Origin: Bacteroidota bacterium
Lineage (GTDB): Bacteria; Bacteroidota; Bacteroidia; Flavobacteriales_D; Crocinitomicaceae
Direction: 5' to 3'
Assembly (NCBI GenBank): GCA_006226425.1
Contig: SBGX01000029.1
Location: 33,234 to 97,233 of the forward strand
DNA: 64,000 nucleotides
The notes beneath the pieces are model-generated. The model searched no databases. It saw only the letters and a program-made list of their open reading frames with translations, and was not told where the DNA came from. A program made the translations under genes and the position numbers. Below are positions 17,930 through 25,597 of this stretch, in pieces (the stretch's first letter is position 1; the number at the start of each line of letters is the position of its first letter).

Positions 17930-18628
17930 TTAATTGTAGTAAATCCAGGTTTTAGGAGAAAGCCCCTCCAAAGCTGTTTCAATTGGATATTCCGTCGGTT
18001 TTTCCAGGATTTCCTGCATGATTTTCACTTTGTTTGGTCCATTCAACAAAATAAAACACTCTGTCGCCTGTTGTAACACCGGAAAACTTAAGGTCATCCG
18101 ACTGGTGTTCAGGGAAGGGATTTGATTGATAAATGCCGATTGGTCTTTGACCTCCAGTCCTTTTGATCCGGGGAAAAGGGAAGCGGTATGACCATCTTCA
18201 CCCATTCCAAGTAATACCAAATCAAAAACAGGAATGTTCCCTTCATGTGGAACCTGCTGGAGTTTTTGTCGGTAGTTGTCAAGTGATGCTTCACCTCCCA
18301 ACTCGTCATCATACATTTGATGGAAGTTTGCCGGCAGTTTCTGAAGATATTTCATGGCATTCCCGAAATTACTTTCGGAGGAATCAGTTGGAACCATTCG
18401 TTCGTCTACCCAGAAGAAATGCACGTTTTTCCAGTCTTCATCCTGCAAATATGCTTCTTCAATCAGGGCTTCAAAAAGTACTTTGGGGGTATTTCCTCCC
18501 GAAATGGCCAGGAAACAACTTCCTTTTTCTTCCAATGCTTCTTCAATGCTGGCACTGATCATAGCACAAGAGAGACTGATCCATTCTTCTTTCCCTGACG
18601 CAGCTATGAAATTTCCGAGGTTTCTCAA
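17930..18628 (-). CDS. 6-phosphogluconolactonase / NagB-like sugar-phosphate enzyme
   Basis: 232 residues from a TTG at 18628, 2 nt after the upstream stop. A GTG at 18667 would add 13 residues and overlap that gene by 37 nt; the choice is uncertain. The SGGNTPKVLFEAL phosphate loop, FFWVDERMVP, SNFGNAM and LVLLGMGEDGHTASLFPG are the signatures of 6-phosphogluconolactonase (NagB/RpiA/Pgl superfamily). Ordinary Pgl serves the pentose phosphate path next to zwf and gnd; neither is here. Its place inside a sugar-nucleotide cassette suggests another lactone or sugar phosphate, which is inference. Confidence 0.75.
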   Translation of the reverse strand: MRNLGNFIAASGKEEWISLSCAMISASIEEALEEKGSCFLAISGGNTPKVLFEALIEEAYLQDEDWKNVHFFWVDERMVPTDSSESNFGNAMKYLQKLPANFHQMYDDELGGEASLDNYRQKLQQVPHEGNIPVFDLVLLGMGEDGHTASLFPGSKGLEVKDQSAFINQIPSLNTSRMTLSFPVLQQATECFILLNGPNKVKIMQEILEKPTEYPIETALEGLSPKTWIYYN

Positions 18629-18630
18629 AC

Positions 18631-19515
18631 CTATTTGTCTTTTTTGTTGTAAACCGCCTTGATACACTCCAAAAGTCCCTGTCCCATATCGATGTGTGGG
18701 TTAGCAACCATTTTTTTACTCAATGTCGGAGAGTAGGAGTAAGGGGTAAAGTGGTAGTGGTTATTGTAGTGATTGTTTTGATAAGTGATCTCCAATTTGT
18801 TCCCCAGAATCTCATTGATCACATTGAACAATTCGGATCGTTTCATTTTCTCAATACCGGTAAAAATGACGTGCTCATTAATGTAGTTGTCGTTTTCAAG
18901 AACATCCACAGAAAGTTTTGCCGCGTCGGAAGCATGGATATACTCCCGGATCTCATTTCCGTCTCCACCATGTTCGATTTTTCCCGTTTTGATTGCCTTC
19001 TCAATCAGGTTGTAGATATAATTATTGTCGTATTCCATTTCTGAATAAACAGAACCGTATCTCAAAATGGTAAAATTCAAATCATACTTGACCGCGTATT
19101 CCTCCACAATCTTTTCCGAGGTGAGCTTACTGATTCCATAAAAGGAACCTTTGTCACTCATCGCATAGGCGCTACTGGCATAAATGAATCGTTTGACTTT
19201 GGATTTTACACAGGCATTCAGAATATTGATGTTCCCGAGTACGTTCAATTCCATGGTCCGATACGGATCCAGTACTGCTTTATCGAGATTCGCAAACCCT
19301 GCCAGGTTGTAGATATAATCGAAAGCACCCTCTGAAATTTGTTTGGCGATCAAATCTCTGTCCGAGATGTCCGTTTTCTCGAAGCGCATCGCTTCATGCT
19401 GAAACCCAGGTTCATTCAGGTCAAAAACACTTACCTGAAATCCACGCCGAAGCAATTCTTTGCTCAGGTACAATCCCAAAAATCCACTTCCACCAAAGAC
19501 TGCTACTTTCATCAT
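18631..19515 (-). CDS. NAD-dependent epimerase/dehydratase, extended SDR
   Basis: 294 residues. The GGSGFLGLYLSKELL nucleotide-binding loop is at the N-terminus, and YASSAYAM and YGISKLTSEKI give the Ser and Tyr-x3-Lys catalytic residues. The start ATG overlaps the aldolase stop; a second ATG one codon later is possible. It likely epimerises, dehydrates or reduces a nucleotide sugar or sugar acid. The substrate is unknown; within the cassette it sits between the aldolase and the lactonase-like gene. Confidence 0.8.
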   Translation of the reverse strand: MMKVAVFGGSGFLGLYLSKELLRRGFQVSVFDLNEPGFQHEAMRFEKTDISDRDLIAKQISEGAFDYIYNLAGFANLDKAVLDPYRTMELNVLGNINILNACVKSKVKRFIYASSAYAMSDKGSFYGISKLTSEKIVEEYAVKYDLNFTILRYGSVYSEMEYDNNYIYNLIEKAIKTGKIEHGGDGNEIREYIHASDAAKLSVDVLENDNYINEHVIFTGIEKMKRSELFNVINEILGNKLEITYQNNHYNNHYHFTPYSYSPTLSKKMVANPHIDMGQGLLECIKAVYNKKDK

Positions 19516-20300
19516 TATTTAATGGCTTTTTTCAACAATTCCATTTCATCCCGGGCTTTATCACCAAGGAAGAAGAAGTCAATACTCATAGCCAACAAGC
19601 TATATCCCACATTGATTTTTTCCAATGTTTTGACATGGTCTGAATGAATCACATGGAAACCGAGTGGCTTTTTCATGCGCAAGGTTGTTTCTTCCACTTT
19701 TTTCAGGGCCTCAACCACATCTGGGTGCTCATAATTTCCGGGCATTCCCATAGAAGCTGAAAGGTCGTAAGGACCTACCATGATTCCATCTACTCCCTCC
19801 ACACTCAAAATTTCTTCGATATTGTGAACGGAGTCAATGTGTTCGATTTGAACGATCATGACACATTCGTCTCTCAACCAATCCTGATATTCCTGAAACC
19901 CGATCCCGTAATTTTGGGCCCGGTTCAGTCCAACACCACGTTTTCCTGTAGGAGGATATTTGACAAAGTCCACGGCCTGTTTTGCCTCTGCTGCATTTCG
20001 AACAGTAGGAACAATGATTCCGTCGGCACCTGCATCGAGCATTCGCTTGATGATGACTTCTTCATTTTTACTCACCCGGGCGAGGGCTTTCATCCCTTTT
20101 CCCTGAATGAGTGCCATCATGTTCATGGCCTGAGAAATGTCTATGGCCGCGTGCTCCAGGTCCAGTGTCAACCATTCGAAGCCGGCAGTGGCCATGATCT
20201 CAACGACCGATTGATGCGGAATTGTCAACCACGAACCAATGGTCAGTTCATTCGCTTGTAACTTTTTCTTTAGAGACCAATCTGGTGTTATCGTTTTCAA
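19515..20300 (-). CDS. HpcH/HpaI-family aldolase
   Basis: 261 residues from a TTG at 20300; no ATG lies near and the KKKLQANELTIGSWLTI beginning fits the family N-terminus. These class II aldolases join or split pyruvate and an aldehyde (2-keto-3-deoxy-sugar acids, 4-hydroxy-2-oxo acids). The catalytic His is in LDLEHAAID, the Arg in ALARV, and the metal-binding Glu and Asp are in VQIEHID and VGPYDLSASMG. In catabolic loci it splits keto-deoxy acids. Here it lies in a biosynthetic cluster three genes from a CMP-sugar synthetase, with no NeuB-type synthase, so it may build a 2-ulosonic acid. Confidence 0.85.
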   Translation of the reverse strand: MKTITPDWSLKKKLQANELTIGSWLTIPHQSVVEIMATAGFEWLTLDLEHAAIDISQAMNMMALIQGKGMKALARVSKNEEVIIKRMLDAGADGIIVPTVRNAAEAKQAVDFVKYPPTGKRGVGLNRAQNYGIGFQEYQDWLRDECVMIVQIEHIDSVHNIEEILSVEGVDGIMVGPYDLSASMGMPGNYEHPDVVEALKKVEETTLRMKKPLGFHVIHSDHVKTLEKINVGYSLLAMSIDFFFLGDKARDEMELLKKAIK

Positions 20301-20312
20301 TACAGTATGGTT

Positions 20313-21128
20313 TTAGTTCAATTCTTTCAGTGCAAATTTTTCAAATGCAGGATCTTTATAGGCGATCAGGTTCCCCCATGCTTTAGGATCCAGGTCACAT
20401 GGATAGACATGTGCCCCTCTGAACTTGTGGTTTCCTCCGTATTTAACGATAGGTTCCCACTCACATACCAATACTTTGTATCCGAACGACTGAAGATAAT
20501 CGATCATGTCTTTCACGGTGTAACCCATTTTTTGAGTTTTACCGTCTTCGTATTCACAAATGATCATTTCTACCGAATCGTATTTTTTCAGGTCAATTCC
20601 TTGCAATACGAAAAGGTCGAATCCTTCGGCATCGATTTTCAGGAATTTGATTGGTTTGATGTTGTGTTCCTCGATCACATTGTTCAGGGTGTCTACCTTA
20701 ACCACGTGTGATACTTCGTGCGTATCGTGGAAGTTCAACAAACTGGAAATTCCAGTAGACTCTTCGGAAACGTAGAAGTTTAATTCCCCCGGTTTTTCCG
20801 CCACAGCAAAATCGAACAAGGTGAAATTCTCATTGCTTGGAATATTCTTCATTACGATCTCATGATTGCTCTTATCTGGCTCAAAACCAAATACTTTCCA
20901 TCCGTTTTCGAGGAAAGGAATACTCGATTCTCCGTAGTGAACACCTACATCGACCATGATACCGGTACTTTTGGTTCTACGATAAAATTCGATGATCAGG
21001 AACAGTTCATCCACGCGTCCCATCATCTTTTTCTTCAATCTGAAGAACATTTGAGGACCGATTAATTTTTTGAATGTCCGAGATCCAACGATGTATCTGA
21101 CGAATTTGCTATTTAACAATGTTTTCAT
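20313..21128 (-). CDS. FkbM-family methyltransferase
   Basis: 271 residues from the ATG at 21128; an in-frame TTG two codons upstream is less likely. The SAM-binding loop is MVDVGVHYGESS, followed by FGFEPDKSNHEIVMKNI, and FLKIDAEGFDLFVLQGID is the FkbM signature. The family O-methylates sugars and other small molecules. In the operon it lies between the YhcH-like and aldolase genes, so methylation of a sugar or sugar acid in the repeat unit is the likely role. Confidence 0.88.
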   Translation of the reverse strand: MKTLLNSKFVRYIVGSRTFKKLIGPQMFFRLKKKMMGRVDELFLIIEFYRRTKSTGIMVDVGVHYGESSIPFLENGWKVFGFEPDKSNHEIVMKNIPSNENFTLFDFAVAEKPGELNFYVSEESTGISSLLNFHDTHEVSHVVKVDTLNNVIEEHNIKPIKFLKIDAEGFDLFVLQGIDLKKYDSVEMIICEYEDGKTQKMGYTVKDMIDYLQSFGYKVLVCEWEPIVKYGGNHKFRGAHVYPCDLDPKAWGNLIAYKDPAFEKFALKELN

Positions 21129-21167
21129 AATCAATTTATTGTTTCTGTTGGTATTTAGTACCTGCTC

Positions 21168-21632
21168 TTATCGAAACAGGTCGATGTTAACTTTAATTAC
21201 TATTTTCTTAAGGTGCTCTGGTCCGTTCCCAATCTGAAATTGCGGATGATGCGGATCTTCCGGAAAGAATACCGCCATGTACTCCGGCTTCAGAATCAGC
21301 TCACAGTAAGGGTCGTTGTTTACGTCATAGAATTCGCAATCACTTTCCTCGTCGTATGGCTTTTTGGTTTTGACATCTTCGGTTCCGTACATCTTGATCA
21401 ACTCGTGTCCGGCCAGTAGAATTTGAATATCTACTTCCTTACGGTGCGTTTCAATGATATCAGCTTCCTCTTTTGTGTCGTATTCCATGACCTTGAAGTA
21501 GAAACCTTTGTCGTCATAACGATAGATACCATTTGCCGTATTCTGGTTGTAATCTTTCAGTGTTTGAAAAACTTCTTCAAAGACAGGTCCCTTGAAATAA
21601 GTGCGCCAATTGTCTATTCTATCGTAGATCAT
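21168..21632 (-). CDS. YhcH/YjgK/YiaL-family (NanQ-like) protein
   Basis: 154 residues, full length for this cupin-like family. Conserved elements seen are the MIYD start, ETHRKEVDIQILLAGHELI with the His/Asp/Glu metal site, and FFPEDPHHPQFQIG. E. coli YhcH (NanQ) acts on sialic acid anomers, and family members occur with sialic acid and sugar-acid genes. It overlaps the CMP-sugar synthetase gene by 14 nt, which is strong evidence of joint function on a free ulosonic or related acid. Confidence 0.85.
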   Translation of the reverse strand: MIYDRIDNWRTYFKGPVFEEVFQTLKDYNQNTANGIYRYDDKGFYFKVMEYDTKEEADIIETHRKEVDIQILLAGHELIKMYGTEDVKTKKPYDEESDCEFYDVNNDPYCELILKPEYMAVFFPEDPHHPQFQIGNGPEHLKKIVIKVNIDLFR

Positions 21633-22302
21633 GTCTTACTTTATAAAGGGTTTCCGCCAGAATGAAATCTTCCGGCTCGTCAATATCCTGTGCTTCGATC
21701 TTATTCATTGGAAACATCATGGGGTTCATTCCAATTCGTTTGTTTCCGGCTTTTTCAAAAGAATCTTTTGTAAAAATGAAAAAGTTCGAGTTTTCTTCGA
21801 AAACGGGAGGTAAGTCCTGCGTTCTAATCAGTTCTTCCGGATTGTGATTCACCGGTTTCCCATCTTCCCAGTATAGTCGTGTTTGCATCCGAGTTACCGA
21901 AAAGACTGAGTCGTACTGATCTCCGGCATCCAAAAATGCTTTGATCGCGTTATCCAGAGTTTCCACTTTGAGTAGTGGATTGGTGCTGTGCGTTTGGATG
22001 TAAATATCTGCATTCACCTGACTCATATCATAGGCAATGACATCGTTCATAGGCACGAAGTCACCACAGATTTCTTGCGGACGATCGACGATGATCACGG
22101 AAGGGAAGTTTGCATTGGCATCTTCCTTGATCTTTTCACTATCCGTATTGATCACGATGTCGGTGATGTATTTCGACTTTAGCAGTTCTGAAATAATGGC
22201 ATGATACAGCGGTTTCCCGTCAAAAGATCTTAGGTTTTTATTCGGAACTCTTTCCGAATTCCCTTTCATGGGAACCATGATCGCTATTTTTTTACCACTC
22301 AT
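21619..22302 (-). CDS. acylneuraminate cytidylyltransferase-family (CMP-sugar synthetase)
   Basis: 227 residues. The P-loop-like MVPMKGNSERVPNKNLRSFDGKPL, VINTDSEKI, THSTNPLL and ENSNFFIF regions match the NeuA/PseF/LegF branch of the CTP-transferase family, not KdsB. It activates a 2-keto sugar acid with CTP to a CMP-sugar in the cytoplasm. No NeuB, NeuC, PseI or LegI synthase gene lies in the cluster, so the substrate is open. It is first of the eight-gene cassette, 8 nt downstream of fcl. Confidence 0.85.
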   Translation of the reverse strand: MSGKKIAIMVPMKGNSERVPNKNLRSFDGKPLYHAIISELLKSKYITDIVINTDSEKIKEDANANFPSVIIVDRPQEICGDFVPMNDVIAYDMSQVNADIYIQTHSTNPLLKVETLDNAIKAFLDAGDQYDSVFSVTRMQTRLYWEDGKPVNHNPEELIRTQDLPPVFEENSNFFIFTKDSFEKAGNKRIGMNPMMFPMNKIEAQDIDEPEDFILAETLYKVRHDLR

Positions 22303-22310
22303 GATGCTCT

Positions 22311-23378
22311 TTAAGAATTGATTTTTACATTCACCTCAGAGAGGTACCATTCGTACATCTTACGTACTCCTTCTTGCAGCTCAATTTTGTGTTTCCACCC
22401 CAGTGAGTTGAGTTTTGAAACATCTGTCAATTTGCGCATCGTTCCATCCGGTTTGGAAGTATTAAAGACCAGGTCACCATCATATCCAACCGTTTCTTTG
22501 ATCATTTCGGCCAGTTCCCCGATCGAAATATCCACTCCGGTTCCGATGTTAATGTGCGTATTTCTGATTTCCGGATTCGAACTGTCATACGTATCCTTAA
22601 AATCACGTTGTTCCATGATAAAGACGCAGGCATCAGCCATATCTTCGGACCACAGGAATTCTCTTTTTGGTTTCCCTGACCCCCAAATTTCCACACTGGA
22701 AGAGGAGACGTTAAATCGTTTCAAGAATTCAGTAGCTTCTTCCATGGACGTCATTTTAAGATCATCTAGGACTTCATCATTCTTTCCTTCTTTCAGAAGT
22801 TTTGCCAAATGTATTTTTCGGATCAATGCCGGCAATACATGTGATTTCTCCAGGTCAAAGTTATCGTTTGGTCCGTAGAGGTTTGTTGGCATGACTGAGA
22901 TGAAATTGGTCCCATACTGAAGGTTGTAACTTTCACACAATTTGATCCCGGCAATTTTAGCGATTGCGTATGGTTCATTCGTGTATTCCAACTCATCTGT
23001 CAGTAAATAGGTCTCTTTCAGCGGTTGTGGGGCGTTCTTCGGGTAAATACAAGTACTTCCCAGGAACAGCAATTTCTTGACACCGTGTACATAACTTTGA
23101 TGTACCACATTGTTCTGAATCATCAGGTTATCATAAATGAATTCAGCCCGATAGGTGTTATTGGCTACAATTCCTCCCACTTTGGCCGCTGCCAGAAAAA
23201 CATATTCTGGTTTTTCCTGCGCGAAAAAGGCTTCCACGGCTGTCGGGTCACACAGATTCACTTCTGCGTGGGTCCGATAGACAATGTTCGTGTACCCTTT
23301 GGCTTGCAGGTTTTTCAGGATTGCACTTCCTACCAGTCCACGATGACCTGCAATGTATATTTTGGCGTCTTTTTTCAT
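22311..23378 (-). CDS. fcl: GDP-L-fucose synthase
   Basis: 355 residues. An extended SDR that epimerises and reduces GDP-4-keto-6-deoxymannose to GDP-L-fucose with NADPH. The [14 protein letters not shown] start, [15 protein letters not shown] and the Tyr-x3-Lys of YAIAKIAG are typical. The insert around [18 protein letters not shown] makes it longer than the E. coli enzyme (about 320 residues). It follows gmd by 18 nt, and the pair supplies L-fucose for the polysaccharide. Confidence 0.94.
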   Translation of the reverse strand: MKKDAKIYIAGHRGLVGSAILKNLQAKGYTNIVYRTHAEVNLCDPTAVEAFFAQEKPEYVFLAAAKVGGIVANNTYRAEFIYDNLMIQNNVVHQSYVHGVKKLLFLGSTCIYPKNAPQPLKETYLLTDELEYTNEPYAIAKIAGIKLCESYNLQYGTNFISVMPTNLYGPNDNFDLEKSHVLPALIRKIHLAKLLKEGKNDEVLDDLKMTSMEEATEFLKRFNVSSSSVEIWGSGKPKREFLWSEDMADACVFIMEQRDFKDTYDSSNPEIRNTHINIGTGVDISIGELAEMIKETVGYDGDLVFNTSKPDGTMRKLTDVSKLNSLGWKHKIELQEGVRKMYEWYLSEVNVKINS

Positions 23379-23396
23379 GTATGGTTGCTGTTCAGA

Positions 23397-24512
23397 TTAT
23401 TCGAACTGGTTCGTAATGACGTAACCACCATCTTTCAAATAGACTCCTTTTTTCATCAGTTTCAGGTCGCTGGACATCATATCGCTAACCAGTTCTTCCA
23501 AACTATATTCAGGAACCCATCCTAACTTCTCTTTTGCCTTGGTTGCATCTCCAATCAACAGGTCAACTTCTGTCGGACGGAAATAACGCTTATCAACGGC
23601 AAGAATCTCTTTTCCGATCTCTATTTGGTAATCAGGGTTGTTACAAGCTTTGACGTAAGCTTTTTCATTTTCTCCTTCTCCTCTGAAATCCAACTCAATT
23701 CCTACTTCGTTGAAAGCCATTCTTACGAAATCACGTACTGGAGTTGTTTTTCCTGTTGCGATCACCCAATCTTCTGGCTCATCTGCCTGAAGAATCATCC
23801 ACATCATACGAACGTAATCTTTGGCATGTCCCCAGTCACGTTGTGCATCCAGGTTCCCCAGGTAAAATTTATCTTGCAATCCCAATGCAATTTTAGCAAC
23901 TGCACGAGTAATTTTTCGAGTTACGAAAGTTTCCCCACGAATCGGAGACTCATGGTTAAACAGAATTCCGTTACAAGCAAACATACCGTATGCTTCCCGG
24001 TAGTTCACGGTGATCCAGTAGGCATACATTTTGGCGACGGCGTATGGACTACGTGGATAAAATGGAGTCGTTTCCGATTGTGGAACTGCCTGCACCAAAC
24101 CATAAAGTTCAGAGGTGGAAGCCTGATAGATTTTTGTTTTCTTTTCCAATCCCAGGATTCGAAGTGCTTCCAAAAGACGCAACGTTCCGATTCCGTCCGC
24201 ATTTGCAGTGTACTCGGGAGTTTCAAAAGAAACTTTTACATGGCTCATAGCCGCCAGGTTGTAGATTTCATCTGGTTGTACTTCCTGGATAATTCGGATC
24301 AGGTTCGTACTATCTGTCATATCTCCATAGTGCAGAATGAAGTTTTGATTGTCGATGTGCGGATCCTGATACAGGTGATCAATACGCTCCGTATTAAAAA
24401 GTGAAGCTCTTCGCTTGACTCCGTGAACGATGTATCCTTTCTTCAGAAGAAATTCACTCAAATAGGCTCCATCCTGACCTGTTACACCAGTAATTAATGC
24501 TACTTTACTCAT
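23397..24512 (-). CDS. gmd: GDP-mannose 4,6-dehydratase
   Basis: 371 residues, normal length. It converts GDP-D-mannose to GDP-4-keto-6-deoxymannose. The [19 protein letters not shown] start, [33 protein letters not shown] and [15 protein letters not shown] catalytic stretch, then [16 protein letters not shown], are diagnostic. It lies 12 nt after the wzz-like gene in the leftward operon and directly precedes fcl. Confidence 0.96.
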   Translation of the reverse strand: MSKVALITGVTGQDGAYLSEFLLKKGYIVHGVKRRASLFNTERIDHLYQDPHIDNQNFILHYGDMTDSTNLIRIIQEVQPDEIYNLAAMSHVKVSFETPEYTANADGIGTLRLLEALRILGLEKKTKIYQASTSELYGLVQAVPQSETTPFYPRSPYAVAKMYAYWITVNYREAYGMFACNGILFNHESPIRGETFVTRKITRAVAKIALGLQDKFYLGNLDAQRDWGHAKDYVRMMWMILQADEPEDWVIATGKTTPVRDFVRMAFNEVGIELDFRGEGENEKAYVKACNNPDYQIEIGKEILAVDKRYFRPTEVDLLIGDATKAKEKLGWVPEYSLEELVSDMMSSDLKLMKKGVYLKDGGYVITNQFE

Positions 24513-24524
24513 AAGTATTCCTGT

Positions 24525-25595
24525 TTATGCATGGGACGGTTCTTCCAAACTTTCCCTGATATATTTAATCGTTAATAAAATTGCTAAGATAAGAATTCCT
24601 CCTAAAAAGCCTCCAATAATAACGCCGTGGAGCTTTCGAAGCTTTTTCTCTTCCAAAGGATATCGAGGTCGTTCGATCACCTGGATCAGAGGTGTTTTGT
24701 TTAGGAGGTTCACCCGGGCCATTTCCAGATTCTTCACCAGTTCGGTCAGAATGCTTGTATTGGCCTGAACATCCACTTGTTTTTGGACTGCCGGAACCCG
24801 TTGGGTCATGTAAGCCGGATTCAATCCGTAAATCTGCTCATTTGCAGAAGCAAGCCCTGCGATGGCATTGTAAAGCTCAGCCCGAACGGAGTCCGTTTGT
24901 CGTTTCAGGACATCGTAGTTCACCTTGGCTTTGGCTGTCTTTGTTTGAATGTAGAAATCGGAGGCTTCATCAATCAACACACCCGGAAACGTTTTGGCAA
25001 AGTAATGACTGGGTGATTCAATCTTGATGTTGATGATGTTGACCTTATTGCTCGTGAGTTTGATCTCCATCAAATTCTTGGTGAGATCCCGATAAATTTC
25101 CCGAAGGACACTATCCTGATGATAGGTAAACTTACTTCTTGGTTGTCCCACCGGATAACTGATATTTTTCAGATGCGGTTTATCCTCCCATTGAAGTTTG
25201 AGTTCTCTGATTTCAATGAGGTAATCGGCGAAGGTGATTTTTTTGTGCGGAACTCGCTTCAATAAAGACTTTTCCACGAGCGGTTTTGATTCTAGCAAAG
25301 CAATGAAGTTGTCTCCTTCAAAGATGCTTTCACCGCTTGCCGCACCACCCAGACCAAAAGAACTGGCCAAGCCAGAAAGTCCTCCTGCCATGGAAGAAAT
25401 GCTATTTGAATCCAGCACAAATGAGAGCTTGGCTTCGTAAGTAGGTTTTTTTAGTATGGAAATGACCAGACCAACAGCTCCACCACCGAAACCGAAAATA
25501 CAAATGATCACCCAGCGGGCCAGAAAGTACTTCCAGAGATCAGCGATCATCTGGATGTTATCCTTCATGCTTTTTTTCTTTTTCTTCTCTTCCAT
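24525..25595 (-). CDS. chain-length determinant, Wzz-like polysaccharide co-polymerase
   Basis: 356 residues. A lysine-rich cytoplasmic N-terminus precedes a membrane helix at about 28-50 (VIICIFGFGGGAVGLVISI); a long periplasmic, partly coiled region follows; and a second helix lies near 325-345 (VIIGGFLGGILILAILLTI). The proline-rich PRYPLEEKKLRK before the last helix is typical of Wzz. No Walker motifs or tyrosine cluster follow, so it is a kinase-less co-polymerase. It controls how long Wzy-made chains become and pairs with the exporter gene 2 nt upstream. Confidence 0.85.
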   Translation of the reverse strand: MEEKKKKKSMKDNIQMIADLWKYFLARWVIICIFGFGGGAVGLVISILKKPTYEAKLSFVLDSNSISSMAGGLSGLASSFGLGGAASGESIFEGDNFIALLESKPLVEKSLLKRVPHKKITFADYLIEIRELKLQWEDKPHLKNISYPVGQPRSKFTYHQDSVLREIYRDLTKNLMEIKLTSNKVNIINIKIESPSHYFAKTFPGVLIDEASDFYIQTKTAKAKVNYDVLKRQTDSVRAELYNAIAGLASANEQIYGLNPAYMTQRVPAVQKQVDVQANTSILTELVKNLEMARVNLLNKTPLIQVIERPRYPLEEKKLRKLHGVIIGGFLGGILILAILLTIKYIRESLEEPSHA

Positions 25596-25597
25596 GT

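Noticed and set aside
23625..24404. Long open frame of 259 codons on the plus strand
   Set aside because: It is wholly antisense to gmd, whose motifs are intact; it has no family features and reflects codon bias on the opposite strand.
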